From NCBI RefSeq assembly GCF_008704495.1, contig NZ_CP023699.1, positions 7,688,001 through 7,752,000 of the forward strand: 64,000 bases of DNA. Direction: 5' to 3'. The position numbers and the translations under genes were made by a program. Below the pieces are notes generated by a model. It was not told the DNA's origin. It saw nothing but the letters and a program-made list of their open reading frames with translations, and did no database searches. This DNA is from Streptomyces kanamyceticus (GTDB lineage: Bacteria; Actinomycetota; Actinomycetes; Streptomycetales; Streptomycetaceae). Positions 24,421-32,319 of the stretch are shown here, in pieces (positions within the stretch are counted from its first letter, which is position 1; the number at the start of each line of letters is the position of its first letter).

Positions 24421-24443
24421 ACCCATAACTTCATGTTCTTCCC

Positions 24444-24459
24444 CGCACCTCCCGGTGCG
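24444..24459 (+). terminator. Possible terminator of Y RNA-like element 1
   Basis: CGCACC and GGTGCG form a 6-bp stem with a TCCC loop. A pyrimidine-rich run (CTTCCTTTTCC) follows some 12 bases later. The hairpin is short, so it could also be part of the RNA. Confidence 0.35.
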
Positions 24460-24540
24460 TCGGCCGCGACTGCTTCCTTTTCCTGGATCACGCCGCCACC
24501 AGCCTTGATCTCGGGAGGCTCAGCGGCTGGTGTGTGCCCG

Positions 24541-24675
24541 GTGCGCAGGCCGCGGATACTTCTCTTGCTCAGATGGTTGCGGGTTCGAATCCCGTCATCG
24601 ACTTCGGGTCGATGTAGCTCAATCCGGTAGAGCATCCGATATGAATTCCGTCGCCGATCTCTGAACTCGGGCCCA
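24541..24675 (+). ncRNA. Y RNA-like element 2 (YrlA-type, permuted tRNA mimic)
   Basis: Same architecture as element 1, shifted by about 250 bp: T-arm (GCGGG 24579-24583, TTCGAAT, CCCGT 24591-24595), acceptor-like hairpin (CATCGAC 24596-24602, TTCGG loop, GTCGATG 24608-24614), TA, then D-arm (GCTC 24617-24620, AATCCGGTA, GAGC 24630-24633). Two stem positions differ from copy 1 by matched changes on both strands, which supports a folded RNA. Both copies start with GGTGCGCAGGC (24540 here) and share TGAACTC on the 3-prime side (24662-24668). It ends about 60 bp before the Ro gene and might be cut from the same transcript. Confidence 0.75.
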
Positions 24676-24734
24676 CTCCTGCCGCATGATGCCCCCCCCG
24701 CAACGTAAATCACGATGAATTCGGGGGAATTCTC

Positions 24735-26321
24735 ATGGCACGCTTCAACACCAAGTCCGTCAAGGCGCTCATCGCCTCTCCCGTGAAGTCGACGGGCCGC
24801 ACCACGCACACGTATGAGGGCGGCACCGGACATCTGCGCGAGGCGCGCTCCGAACTCTTCCTGCTCGCGGTCGCCAACTTCGTGTCCCAGCAGACCTTTT
24901 ACGAGACCGGTGACCGCCGCGATGACCGCTTCGTCACGCTCGTGCGCCGCCTCGCCGTCCAGGACCCGGCGTGGACCGCGGGCCTGCTCGGCTGGCTGCG
25001 CGGCGACGGCAACATGCGCACGGCCTCCCTCGTCGGCGCCGCCGAGTACGTCAAGGCACGCCTCGACGCGCACGCCACGGCAGGGCCCACGGGCCGTCAG
25101 GTCGTCGCCTCCGTACTGCGCCGCCCCGACGAGCCCGGCGAGTTCCTCGGCTACTGGACGTCGACGTACGGCCGGAACATCCCCAAGCCCGTCAAGCGCG
25201 GCGTCGCCGACGCGGTGCGCCGCCTCTACGGCGAGAAGTCGCTCCTGAAGTACGACACCGCGTCCAAGGGCTACCGCTTCGGCGACATCCTCAACCTGGT
25301 GCACGCGGCCCCCGACCCGGACAAGCCGTGGCAGGGCCCCCTCTTCCGGTACGCCCTGGACCGGCGCCACCACCCGGAGACGGCCGTGCCGCCCGAGGGC
25401 GCGCGCGTGCTCGCCGCGCACCGGGAGCTGATGGCGCTGCCCGTCGACGCGCGGCGCGCGGTGGTCACCGGGCCCGGTGGCGCCGAGCGGCTCGCCGCCG
25501 CGGGCATCACCTGGGAGGCCCTCGCGGGCTGGCTGCAAGGGCCGATGGACAAGGCGGCCTGGGAAGCCGTGATCCCGTCGATGGGCGCCATGGCGCTGGT
25601 CCGCAACCTGCGCAACTTCGACGAGGCGGGCGTCTCGGACGAGGTCGCCGCGAGTGTCGCGGAGCGGCTCGCGGACCCCGAAGCCGTCGCGCGGTCGCGG
25701 CAGTTCCCCTTCCGCTACCTCGCCGCGTACCGGCACGCGCCGTCGCTGCGCTGGTCGTACCCGCTGGAGCGGGCGCTCGGCCACTCGCTGACGAACGTCC
25801 CTTCGCTGCCGGGGCGCACGCTGATCCTGGTCGACCGCTCGGGCTCGATGTGGGCGCCGCTCTCGAACCGCTCGCAGCTCAACCGGGCCGACGCGGCGGC
25901 GGTCTTCGGCACGGCCGTCGCACTGCGGGCGGCCAACGCGGACCTGGTCCAGTTCGGCACCACCAGCGACCGGGTGAAGTACCGCGCGGGGGAGTCCGTC
26001 CTGAAGGTCCTCGGCCGCTTCGGCGACCTCGGCGGCACCGACACCACCGCGACGGTGCGCCGCTTCTACAAGAAGCACGACCGGGTCCTGATCGTCACCG
26101 ACGAGCAGGCGGCGTACAACCACCACGGCGACCCGACCGAGCAGGTGCCGAAGGACGTGCCCGTCTACACCTGGAACCTGGCGGGTCACCGCGCGGGCCA
26201 CGGCGCGTCCGGCACGGGCAACCGCCATGTCTTCGGCGGCCTTTCGGACGCGGCGTTCCGCATGGTGCAGCTGCTCGAGGCGGGGCGCGATGCCGACTGG
26301 CCGTGGCGGGACGCGGCCTGA
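24735..26321 (+). CDS. rsr: Ro60/Rsr orthologue, TROVE-domain RNA-binding protein
   Basis: A protein of 528 residues. The first 350 form the TROVE ring of HEAT-like helices (from MARFNTKSVKALIASPVKS, with FLLAVANFVSQQTFYETGDRRDDRF). The C-terminal third is a VWA domain with an intact metal site: D367-x-S369-x-S371, T435 and D456. Bacterial Ro proteins bind Y RNAs on the ring's outer face and single-stranded RNA ends in its pore, and can tether PNPase for RNA decay. The two Y RNA-like elements directly upstream on the same strand support that job. GGGGGAA lies six bases before the ATG. Confidence 0.93.
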   Translation: MARFNTKSVKALIASPVKSTGRTTHTYEGGTGHLREARSELFLLAVANFVSQQTFYETGDRRDDRFVTLVRRLAVQDPAWTAGLLGWLRGDGNMRTASLVGAAEYVKARLDAHATAGPTGRQVVASVLRRPDEPGEFLGYWTSTYGRNIPKPVKRGVADAVRRLYGEKSLLKYDTASKGYRFGDILNLVHAAPDPDKPWQGPLFRYALDRRHHPETAVPPEGARVLAAHRELMALPVDARRAVVTGPGGAERLAAAGITWEALAGWLQGPMDKAAWEAVIPSMGAMALVRNLRNFDEAGVSDEVAASVAERLADPEAVARSRQFPFRYLAAYRHAPSLRWSYPLERALGHSLTNVPSLPGRTLILVDRSGSMWAPLSNRSQLNRADAAAVFGTAVALRAANADLVQFGTTSDRVKYRAGESVLKVLGRFGDLGGTDTTATVRRFYKKHDRVLIVTDEQAAYNHHGDPTEQVPKDVPVYTWNLAGHRAGHGASGTGNRHVFGGLSDAAFRMVQLLEAGRDADWPWRDAA

Positions 26322-26346
26322 GGCAGGGCCCTCGGGTGCTCTTGTC

Positions 26347-26393
26347 CCTCCCGGAGCCGGGGATCTAACGTCACGATCCCCGACTCCGGGAGG
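26347..26393 (+). terminator. 18-bp hairpin after rsr that covers the next gene's ribosome-binding site
   Basis: The arms 26347-26364 and 26376-26393 pair over 18 positions with one mismatch and an 11-nt loop. The 3-prime arm ends in GGGAGG, which is the only good ribosome-binding site for the gene starting at 26399. It may end rsr transcription, or hide the site in read-through mRNA, or both. Confidence 0.65.
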
Positions 26394-26398
26394 CTCCC

Positions 26399-27418
26399 GT
26401 GTCCGCACCCCTCGACACCTACCAGCGCTATCCGCTCCTCTTCGGGCCCTCGCCCGTGCACCCCCTGGAGCGGCTCACCCACCACCTCGGCGGCGCCACG
26501 CTCTGGGCCAAGCGGGAGGACTGCAACTCCGGCATCGCGTACGGCGGGAACAAGACCAGGAAGCTGGAGTACCTGGTCGCCGACGCCCTCGCGCAGGGCT
26601 GCGACACGCTCGTGTCGATCGGCGGCGTCCAGTCCAACCACACCCGCCAGGTCGCCGCGGTGGCGGCCCGCGCCGGGCTCAAGTGCGTGCTGATCCAGGA
26701 GAGCTGGGTCGACTGGCCCGACTCCGGCTACGACAAGGTCGGCAACATCCAGCTCAGCAGGCTCGCGGGCGCCGACGTGCGCCTGGTGCGGGCCGGGTTC
26801 GGCATCGGCGTCAAGGAGAGCTGGGAGCGGGCGGTGCGCGAGGTCGAGGAGGCGGGCGGCAGGCCGTACGCGATACCGGCGGGCTGCTCCGAACACCGGC
26901 TCGGCGGCCTCGGCTTCGCGCAGTGGGCGTACGAACTCGTCGAGCAGGAAAGGGACCTGGGGGTCTTCTTCGACACCGTCGTGGTCTGCTCGGTCACCGG
27001 ATCCACGCAGGCAGGCATGGTCGCGGGCTGCGCCGCGCTCGCCGAGGAGGGGAACAGGCCGCGGCGGATCCTCGGCATCGACGCCTCCGCCGAGCCGGAC
27101 CGCACCCGCGAGCAGATCACCAGGATCGCCCGCTCCACGGCGGACCTCATCGGCGTGTCCCGGGACGTGGCGGCGGACGTCGAGCTGGACGAGCGCTATC
27201 ACGCGGGCACCTACGGCCTCCCCGACGAGGCGACCCTCGACGCGATGCGCCTGGCCGCGCGGACGGAGGGCATGGTGACCGATCCGGTCTACGAGGGGAA
27301 GTCGATGGCGGGCCTCGTCGACCTGGTGGCCAGGGGTGAGATCCCGCGCGATGCGACCGTGCTCTACGCCCATCTCGGCGGGCAGCCCGCCCTCAACGCC
27401 TACAGCTCGCTGTTCTGA
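26399..27418 (+). CDS. acdS: 1-Aminocyclopropane-1-carboxylate deaminase (or D-cysteine desulfhydrase relative)
   Basis: A protein of 339 residues in the PLP fold-type II family. The PLP Lys is residue 52 in GNKTRK, followed by [18 protein letters not shown] for the cofactor phosphate. [17 protein letters not shown] and [17 protein letters not shown] are features I associate with true ACC deaminases, which split ACC into ammonia and 2-oxobutyrate. D-cysteine desulfhydrases are close relatives, so the substrate should be treated as probable. The start is GTG 26399; its ribosome-binding site lies in a stable hairpin. Confidence 0.82.
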   Translation: MSAPLDTYQRYPLLFGPSPVHPLERLTHHLGGATLWAKREDCNSGIAYGGNKTRKLEYLVADALAQGCDTLVSIGGVQSNHTRQVAAVAARAGLKCVLIQESWVDWPDSGYDKVGNIQLSRLAGADVRLVRAGFGIGVKESWERAVREVEEAGGRPYAIPAGCSEHRLGGLGFAQWAYELVEQERDLGVFFDTVVVCSVTGSTQAGMVAGCAALAEEGNRPRRILGIDASAEPDRTREQITRIARSTADLIGVSRDVAADVELDERYHAGTYGLPDEATLDAMRLAARTEGMVTDPVYEGKSMAGLVDLVARGEIPRDATVLYAHLGGQPALNAYSSLF

Positions 27419-27597
27419 ACGTACGGAGCGTGAGCGGCGAAGCGCGGAGCGTTATCCATGTAGCCCGTTCGGGTCGTGTCCGGGGCCGGCGGGCAGTGTG
27501 CTGCGGCTGCGTTTTGTGTGTCTGTTCCATACCGATGTGAGGGCGGTGTGAGCTCGAAGCATGGTGCGCCGGGTCTCCGGGGGCGCATACTGCGAAC

Positions 27598-27825
27598 ATG
27601 ACGAGGCCCCCCGGCTCGCGCCGCCACCTGCCGAACAGTCCCTTCAACGTGCCCGCTCCGCCCGCACCACCCGTAGAGCAGTTCGCCGTGGGCGACCGGG
27701 TCTCCCACGACCAGTACGGACTCGGGAGGATCGTCGGCGTCGAGGGAGAGGACGCGGTGGTCATCGACTTCGCCGGACGCCAGGGACGTTTCCTGAGCCC
27801 CTACCCGAAGCTGGCCAAGCTCTGA
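27598..27825 (+). CDS. Small Tudor/CarD-like protein, possibly leaderless
   Basis: A protein of 75 residues. A Pro-rich start is followed by FAVGDRVSHDQYGLGRIVGVEGEDAVVIDFAG, which resembles the small SH3/Tudor-like domain at the C-end of UvrD/PcrA helicases and in CarD-type regulators that bind RNA polymerase. No ribosome-binding site precedes the ATG, but CATACT lies six bases before it, consistent with a leaderless transcript. It converges on the TerD gene across a strong terminator. Function unproven. Confidence 0.7.
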   Translation: MTRPPGSRRHLPNSPFNVPAPPAPPVEQFAVGDRVSHDQYGLGRIVGVEGEDAVVIDFAGRQGRFLSPYPKLAKL

Positions 27826-27851
27826 GTCCGACCCTGTGCCTGTGACCTGAC

Positions 27852-27900
27852 ACACATGAGGGCGGCGGACCGCGCATGCGGTCCGCCGCCCCTCATGTGT
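27852..27900. terminator. Very long bidirectional hairpin terminator
   Basis: The arms 27852-27873 and 27878-27900 pair over 22 bp with one bulged base and a GCAT loop. It lies between the convergent small Tudor-like gene and the TerD gene and fits both. Confidence 0.85.
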
Positions 27901-27913
27901 CGCTCCAGGACCT

Positions 27914-29155
27914 TTACAGCGCCTGCGCCGAGGGCTTCACCATGCCGCGCACCGTGCGGGACTTCACGAACTGTCCCATCGCGGTCATCTCCCACTCGCC
28001 GGTGAACTGCTTGATCAGCTTCGCCATCATCACGCCGGTCTGCGCCTCTGCGTTGGTCAGGTCGAAGCGGACCAGCTCCTCGCCGGTCGCCGCGTCGATC
28101 AGACGGCAGTACGCCTTGGCGACCTCGGTGAACTTCTGTCCCGAGAACGAGTTCACCGTGAAGACCAGGCCCGTGACCTCCTGGGGGATCCGGCCGAGGT
28201 CGACGACGATCACCTCGTCGTCACCGCCGCCCTCGCCCGTGAGGTTGTCGCCGGAGTGCTTGATCGCGCCGTTCACGATCGAGAGCTTGCCGAAGTAGCA
28301 GCTGTCGATGTGGTTGCGGTTCGGGCCGTACGCGATGACGGAGGCGTCCAGGTCGATGTCCTTGCCGCGGAACGCGGGCTCCCAGCCGAGGCCCATCTTG
28401 ACCTGCGAGAGCAGCGGGCGGCCGCCCTTGACCAGGGACACCGTCTGGTTCTTCTGGAGGCTGACCCGGCCCTTGTCCAGGTTGATCTTTCCGGCGCCGG
28501 GCGCGGGGGCGGCGGGCGGCGCGGCGGGCGCGGGCGGGGCGGCCAGGCGCGGGTCCGCGACGGGCGGCGGGGGGCCCTGCACGGGCTGGCCCACCGGGGG
28601 TGCCATCGGGGGCGCCGGAGCGGCGGGAGCGGCGGCGGGAGCGGCCGGGGCGGGCTCCTCCACCGAGACGCCGAAGTCCGTGGCGATCCCGGCGAGGCCG
28701 TTGGAGTACCCCTGGCCGACGGCGCGGGCCTTCCACGCGCCGTTGCGCAGGTAGATCTCGACGATCACCAGGGCCGTCTCGGCGCCGAGCTGCGGCGGGG
28801 TGAAGGTGGCGAGCACCGAGCCGTCGTCCGCGTTGCGAATGGTGGCCGTGGGCTCGACGCCCTGGAAGGTCTGGCCCGCCGCGTCCGGGCTCGCGGTCAC
28901 GACGATCTTCTCGATGCCGGGCGGCACGGCGGCCGTGTCCACGGTGACCTTGTCGGGGGTCGTGCCGCCGCCGGACTGGTAGGTCACACCGGGGCCCGAG
29001 GGCTGGTTGAAGAAGATGAAGTCGTCGTCGGAGCGCACCTTGCCGTCGGCGGTGAGCAGCAGGCCCGATACGTCGAGCCGCACGGGGGCGGCGACGTCCA
29101 CCGCCACGCGGGCGGCGGTCAGCGGGATGTTCGAGCCGGGGGTCATAGCTGTCAT
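27914..29155 (-). CDS. Fused double TerD-domain protein
   Basis: A protein of 413 residues. An N-terminal TerD domain (about 1-165, with DDDFIFFNQPSGPGV, the Ca-binding type loop, and IVVTASPD) is followed by a Pro/Ala linker of about 65 residues, then a second TerD domain (about 230-413; RVSLQKNQTVSLVKGG, GWEP, IDLDASV, GDNLTGEGGGDDEVIVVDL, AKAYCRLIDAATGEELVRFDL). TerD proteins bind calcium and belong to tellurite and stress-response systems with unclear biochemistry. The other ter genes are not nearby. Start chosen at the first ATG. Confidence 0.88.
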   Translation of the reverse strand: MTAMTPGSNIPLTAARVAVDVAAPVRLDVSGLLLTADGKVRSDDDFIFFNQPSGPGVTYQSGGGTTPDKVTVDTAAVPPGIEKIVVTASPDAAGQTFQGVEPTATIRNADDGSVLATFTPPQLGAETALVIVEIYLRNGAWKARAVGQGYSNGLAGIATDFGVSVEEPAPAAPAAAPAAPAPPMAPPVGQPVQGPPPPVADPRLAAPPAPAAPPAAPAPGAGKINLDKGRVSLQKNQTVSLVKGGRPLLSQVKMGLGWEPAFRGKDIDLDASVIAYGPNRNHIDSCYFGKLSIVNGAIKHSGDNLTGEGGGDDEVIVVDLGRIPQEVTGLVFTVNSFSGQKFTEVAKAYCRLIDAATGEELVRFDLTNAEAQTGVMMAKLIKQFTGEWEMTAMGQFVKSRTVRGMVKPSAQAL

Positions 29156-29235
29156 GCCGGGAGTAACGAGCGACCCCGCTTTGCCGTTCCCTTACCCGCG
29201 GCGGGATTTTCTCGGCTGCTCGCGGCGGGATTTCC

Positions 29236-29457
29236 TCAGCCCCGGTTGCGGGCGTGCGACCGTGCCGAGCGTTCGTTGCCGCGCTTGTAGTTGCCCGTCC
29301 AGCGGGCCATCACCAGCTGTGCGTCGCCGCCCTCGGCCTCGGCGATGAACTGCTCGGCGCGCGCCCCGCGCAGGGTCCCCGCGGCACGGGCGCCGTGGGT
29401 GATGACGACGCTTCCGTCGGAGCGCTGTTCGTAGGTGAATCCATGAGGTCTCGGCAT
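29236..29457 (-). CDS. Small conserved hypothetical protein
   Basis: A protein of 73 residues, MPRPHGFTYEQRSDGSVVITHG onward, ending in RWTGNYKRGNERSARSHARNRG. It looks like a common small actinobacterial protein: a beta hairpin start, then a helix and a basic tail. No cysteine or catalytic motif is present. It lies 41 bp after the dehydrogenase gene on the same strand and may be at the end of that operon. Function unknown. Confidence 0.65.
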   Translation of the reverse strand: MPRPHGFTYEQRSDGSVVITHGARAAGTLRGARAEQFIAEAEGGDAQLVMARWTGNYKRGNERSARSHARNRG

Positions 29458-29498
29458 GGCCGGGAGCGTACGTCCCGGCCATGGCGAGCGGTACCGGA

Positions 29499-30488
29499 TT
29501 ACGGCACCACGACGATCTTCCGCCCCGCCCCGGAGGCGAACCGGTCGAGCGCCTGCGGGTAGGAGTCGAGCGGCAGCCGGTCGCTGATGAAGACGTCCGG
29601 GTCGAGCACCCCTCCCGCGAACAGCTCGGCGGCCCGCTCGTAGCTGTGCAGTACCGCCATCGAGCCGGTGATGGTGATCTCCTGGTTGTAGATGCGGTAC
29701 GGGTCGATGCTGACCCGCGTCGCGTAGTCCGAGACGCCGAACTGCAGGAACGTGCCCGCCTTGGCGACCCGGCCGAGACCGTCCTGGATCGCCGCGGCGT
29801 TGCCCGTCGCGTCGATCACCACGTCCCAGCCCTCGGGCCTGTCGAGTTCGTCGGGCCCGGCCGCGGAGGCGGAGACGCCGAGGTGCTTCGCCGTGGCGAG
29901 CCGCTCGGGGTTGAGGTCGACCACGTCGACGGAGGCGGCGCCGGTCCGCTTGGCCAGTTCCAGCATCATCAGGCCCATCGTGCCCGAGCCGTAGATCAGG
30001 ACGTGTGCGCCGAGCCTGGCCTGGAGGACGTCGTAGCCGCGCACCGCGCAGGAGAGCGGTTCGATGAGGGCCGCGTCCTGGGTGCGTACGTGATCGGGCA
30101 GCCGGACGCAGTTGGCGGCGGGCGCCAGGGCGTACTGGGCGGCGCCGCCCGCGGTGGTCACCCCGATCGCGGCCCACCGCTCGCAGAGGTTGCCGCGCCC
30201 GGCCCGACAGTACCGACACTCGTGACAGTGCAGGGACGGGTCCACGGCGACGCGGTCGCCGATCGCGAGATCGCGCACGTCACGGCCGAGCGCGGCGACG
30301 GTGCCCGCGAACTCGTGCCCCGGCACCACGGGGAGGGTCGGGGCGAACTCGCCCTGGCGGATGTGCAGATCGGTGCCGCACAGGCCGCACGCGGCGACCT
30401 CCACGACGACATCGCGGGGTCCTGGCGTGGGGTCGGGCACCTCGCCGACGACGACTTTGCCCACCGACTCGACGATCGCGGCCTTCAT
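29499..30488 (-). CDS. Zinc-dependent medium-chain dehydrogenase, polyol type
   Basis: A protein of 329 residues. Catalytic-zinc ligands appear in ACGLCGTDLH and PGHEFAG. The structural zinc loop has four Cys or His (CHECRYCRAGRGNLC), and the NAD motif is GSGTMG. It belongs to the sorbitol/threonine dehydrogenase group and probably oxidises the sugar alcohol brought in by the transporter genes just upstream. Its ATG overlaps the permease stop (ATGA), so it is the last or next-to-last gene of that operon. Confidence 0.87.
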   Translation of the reverse strand: MKAAIVESVGKVVVGEVPDPTPGPRDVVVEVAACGLCGTDLHIRQGEFAPTLPVVPGHEFAGTVAALGRDVRDLAIGDRVAVDPSLHCHECRYCRAGRGNLCERWAAIGVTTAGGAAQYALAPAANCVRLPDHVRTQDAALIEPLSCAVRGYDVLQARLGAHVLIYGSGTMGLMMLELAKRTGAASVDVVDLNPERLATAKHLGVSASAAGPDELDRPEGWDVVIDATGNAAAIQDGLGRVAKAGTFLQFGVSDYATRVSIDPYRIYNQEITITGSMAVLHSYERAAELFAGGVLDPDVFISDRLPLDSYPQALDRFASGAGRKIVVVP

Positions 30489-31354
30489 TTCACAGCTCCC
30501 AACGACAGGCCCTGGACCAGCTTGTCCTGGGCGGCGAACCCCGCGGCGAGCACCGGCAGGGAGATCACGAGCGACGCGGCGCACACCTTCGCCAGGAACA
30601 GGCCCTGGCTGGTGATGAAGCCGGTCAGGAAGACGGGTGCGGTCTGGGCGACGACGCCGCTGAGCACCCGGGCGAAGAGCAGTTCGTTCCAGCTGAAGAT
30701 GAAGCAGATCAGCGAGGTCGCGGCGATCCCGGGCAGCGCGATGGGGGCCACCACGCGCGCGAGGATGGTCGGCAGGCGCGCCCCGTCGATCTGCGCGGCC
30801 TCGATGATCGCCTTGGGCACCTCGGAGAGGAACGACTGCATCATCCACACCGCGATCGGCAGGTTCATCGAGGTGTAGAGGATGACGAGCAGCCAGATGT
30901 TGTCGAGCAGGCCGGTGTTCTTGGCGAAGAGGTAGAGGGGCAGCAGGCCCGCCACGACCGGCAGCATCTTCGTCGAGAGGAAGAAGAAGAGGACGTCCGT
31001 CCACTTCTTCACGGGCCTGATGGACAGGGCGTACGAGGCGGGCAGCGCGAGCACGAGCACGAACAGCGTCGAGACGACCGACGCCACCGCCGAGTTGATC
31101 AGCGAGGGCCAGGGGCTCGCGCCGCCGCCCGCCCCGAAGAAGTCGCGGTAGCCGTCCAGGGTGAGCGAGGCGGCGAGCGAGGGCGGGTTGGTGGCGGCGT
31201 CCTGCTCCGAGTGGAAGGACGTCAGGGCCATCCACGCGATGGGCAGGAAGAACAGGATCCCGGCGAGCCAGGCCACCAGACCGAGCGCCCGCCCCTTCAC
31301 GGGGGACTTCGAGGGGGACTTCGCGGGGGACTTCAAGGAGGACGAGGAACTCAA
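30485..31354 (-). CDS. Carbohydrate ABC transporter permease (MalG type)
   Basis: A protein of 289 residues with six membrane helices and the EAA loop (EVPKAIIEAAQIDGARLPTILARVVAPIALPG). The start is the rare TTG at 31354: a GAGGAGG site sits seven bases before it, no in-frame ATG or GTG fits, and the codon overlaps the previous stop. The N-terminal KSP repeats (three in a row) are coded by a 12-bp tandem repeat near 31301-31336. With its partner it forms the membrane pore of a sugar or polyol importer. Confidence 0.9.
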   Translation of the reverse strand: MSSSSSLKSPAKSPSKSPVKGRALGLVAWLAGILFFLPIAWMALTSFHSEQDAATNPPSLAASLTLDGYRDFFGAGGGASPWPSLINSAVASVVSTLFVLVLALPASYALSIRPVKKWTDVLFFFLSTKMLPVVAGLLPLYLFAKNTGLLDNIWLLVILYTSMNLPIAVWMMQSFLSEVPKAIIEAAQIDGARLPTILARVVAPIALPGIAATSLICFIFSWNELLFARVLSGVVAQTAPVFLTGFITSQGLFLAKVCAASLVISLPVLAAGFAAQDKLVQGLSLGAVK

Positions 31355-32319
31355 CGTGACACCTCCTCACGGAAGAGGGACGAGACGACCCGCAGGGCGA
31401 AGGTCGCGATGATGATCGAACCGATGACGACGAGGACGCCCGCCGCGGAGGCCAGGCCGTTCTCGTGGGCCTGGTAGAAGCTCTGGTAGACGGTGTAGGG
31501 CAGGTTGGCGGTGCCGAGGCCGCCCGAGGTGATCGTGAAGACGGCGTCGAAGTTCTGCACGATGTAGATCGAGCCGAGCAGCGCGCCCAGTTCGAGGTAG
31601 CGGCGCAGGTGCGGCAGCGTCAGATGGCGGAAGACCTGCCAGTTGTTCGCGCCGTCCATGCGGGCGGCCTCGATGAGTTCGGTGTCGCGGCTCTGCAGCC
31701 CCGCGAGGAGGATCAGCATCATGAAGGGCGTCCACTGCCACACCAGGGACGCCTCGATGGCGAGCAGCGGGGTGTTGGAGATCCAGTCGGGCTGGCTCGC
31801 GCCGTCGCCGCCGACCCAGTGCAGGAGGCCGTTGAAGAGCCCGTACTCGGGGTTGTAGAGCACGTGCTTCCACAACAGCGCGGCGGCCACGGGCACCAGC
31901 AGGAACGGCGCGATGAGCAGGGTCCGCACGAGCCCCCGGCCCCGGAACCTCCGGTCGAGGAGCAGCGCGAGGCCGAGCCCGATGACCAGGCTCGCGATGA
32001 CCACGGAGGCGGTGAGCAGGATCGTCGTCAGGACGGACTTGCGCAGGTCGGGGTCGGTGAGGACCTCGGTGTAGTTGGCGAACCCGGTGAAGCTGCGGGC
32101 GTCCGGGTAGAGGGCGTTCCAGTCGAAGAAGGAGATCACCAGGGTCGCCACGAACGGCAGTTGGGTCACGACGACCATGAAGATCAGGGCGGGCAGCAGC
32201 GGGGCCCTGGTGGCCCAGGCGCGCAGCCGTCCCGGTGACCCCGGCGTGCGGGCGGTCGGCACGCGCGTGTGCCCGGCGGCGGTGGTGCTCGCGGTGGAGG
32301 TGCTCGCGGTGGAGGTCAT
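31351..32319 (-). CDS. Carbohydrate ABC transporter permease (MalF type)
   Basis: A protein of 322 residues, six helices, with the EAA loop (DTELIEAARMDGANNWQVFRHLTLPHLRRY). A Thr/Ser-rich cytoplasmic start precedes the first helix. It overlaps the binding-protein stop and the next permease start by 4 bp each, so the order binding protein, MalF-type, MalG-type, dehydrogenase is one translational unit. Family resemblance is to mannitol/sorbitol importers such as SmoF. Confidence 0.9.
   Translation of the reverse strand: MTSTASTSTASTTAAGHTRVPTARTPGSPGRLRAWATRAPLLPALIFMVVVTQLPFVATLVISFFDWNALYPDARSFTGFANYTEVLTDPDLRKSVLTTILLTASVVIASLVIGLGLALLLDRRFRGRGLVRTLLIAPFLLVPVAAALLWKHVLYNPEYGLFNGLLHWVGGDGASQPDWISNTPLLAIEASLVWQWTPFMMLILLAGLQSRDTELIEAARMDGANNWQVFRHLTLPHLRRYLELGALLGSIYIVQNFDAVFTITSGGLGTANLPYTVYQSFYQAHENGLASAAGVLVVIGSIIIATFALRVVSSLFREEVSR

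Noticed and set aside
24332..24633. Ordinary tRNA genes suggested by T-loop GGTTCGA and D-arm GTAGCTCA motifs
   Set aside because: The T-arm comes before the D-arm, the acceptor-like stem is closed by a loop, and no anticodon arm lies between. A real tRNA gene cannot have this order, and the setting beside a Ro gene explains it better.
24348..26408. Long minus-strand open frame opposite the Ro gene
   Set aside because: It mirrors a well-supported family gene and would cover both Y RNA-like elements. Open frames on the opposite strand are expected at this GC content.
28256..29290. Plus-strand open frame opposite the double TerD gene
   Set aside because: The translation is rich in Gly, Arg and Val with no motif, and the TerD gene on the other strand is certain.
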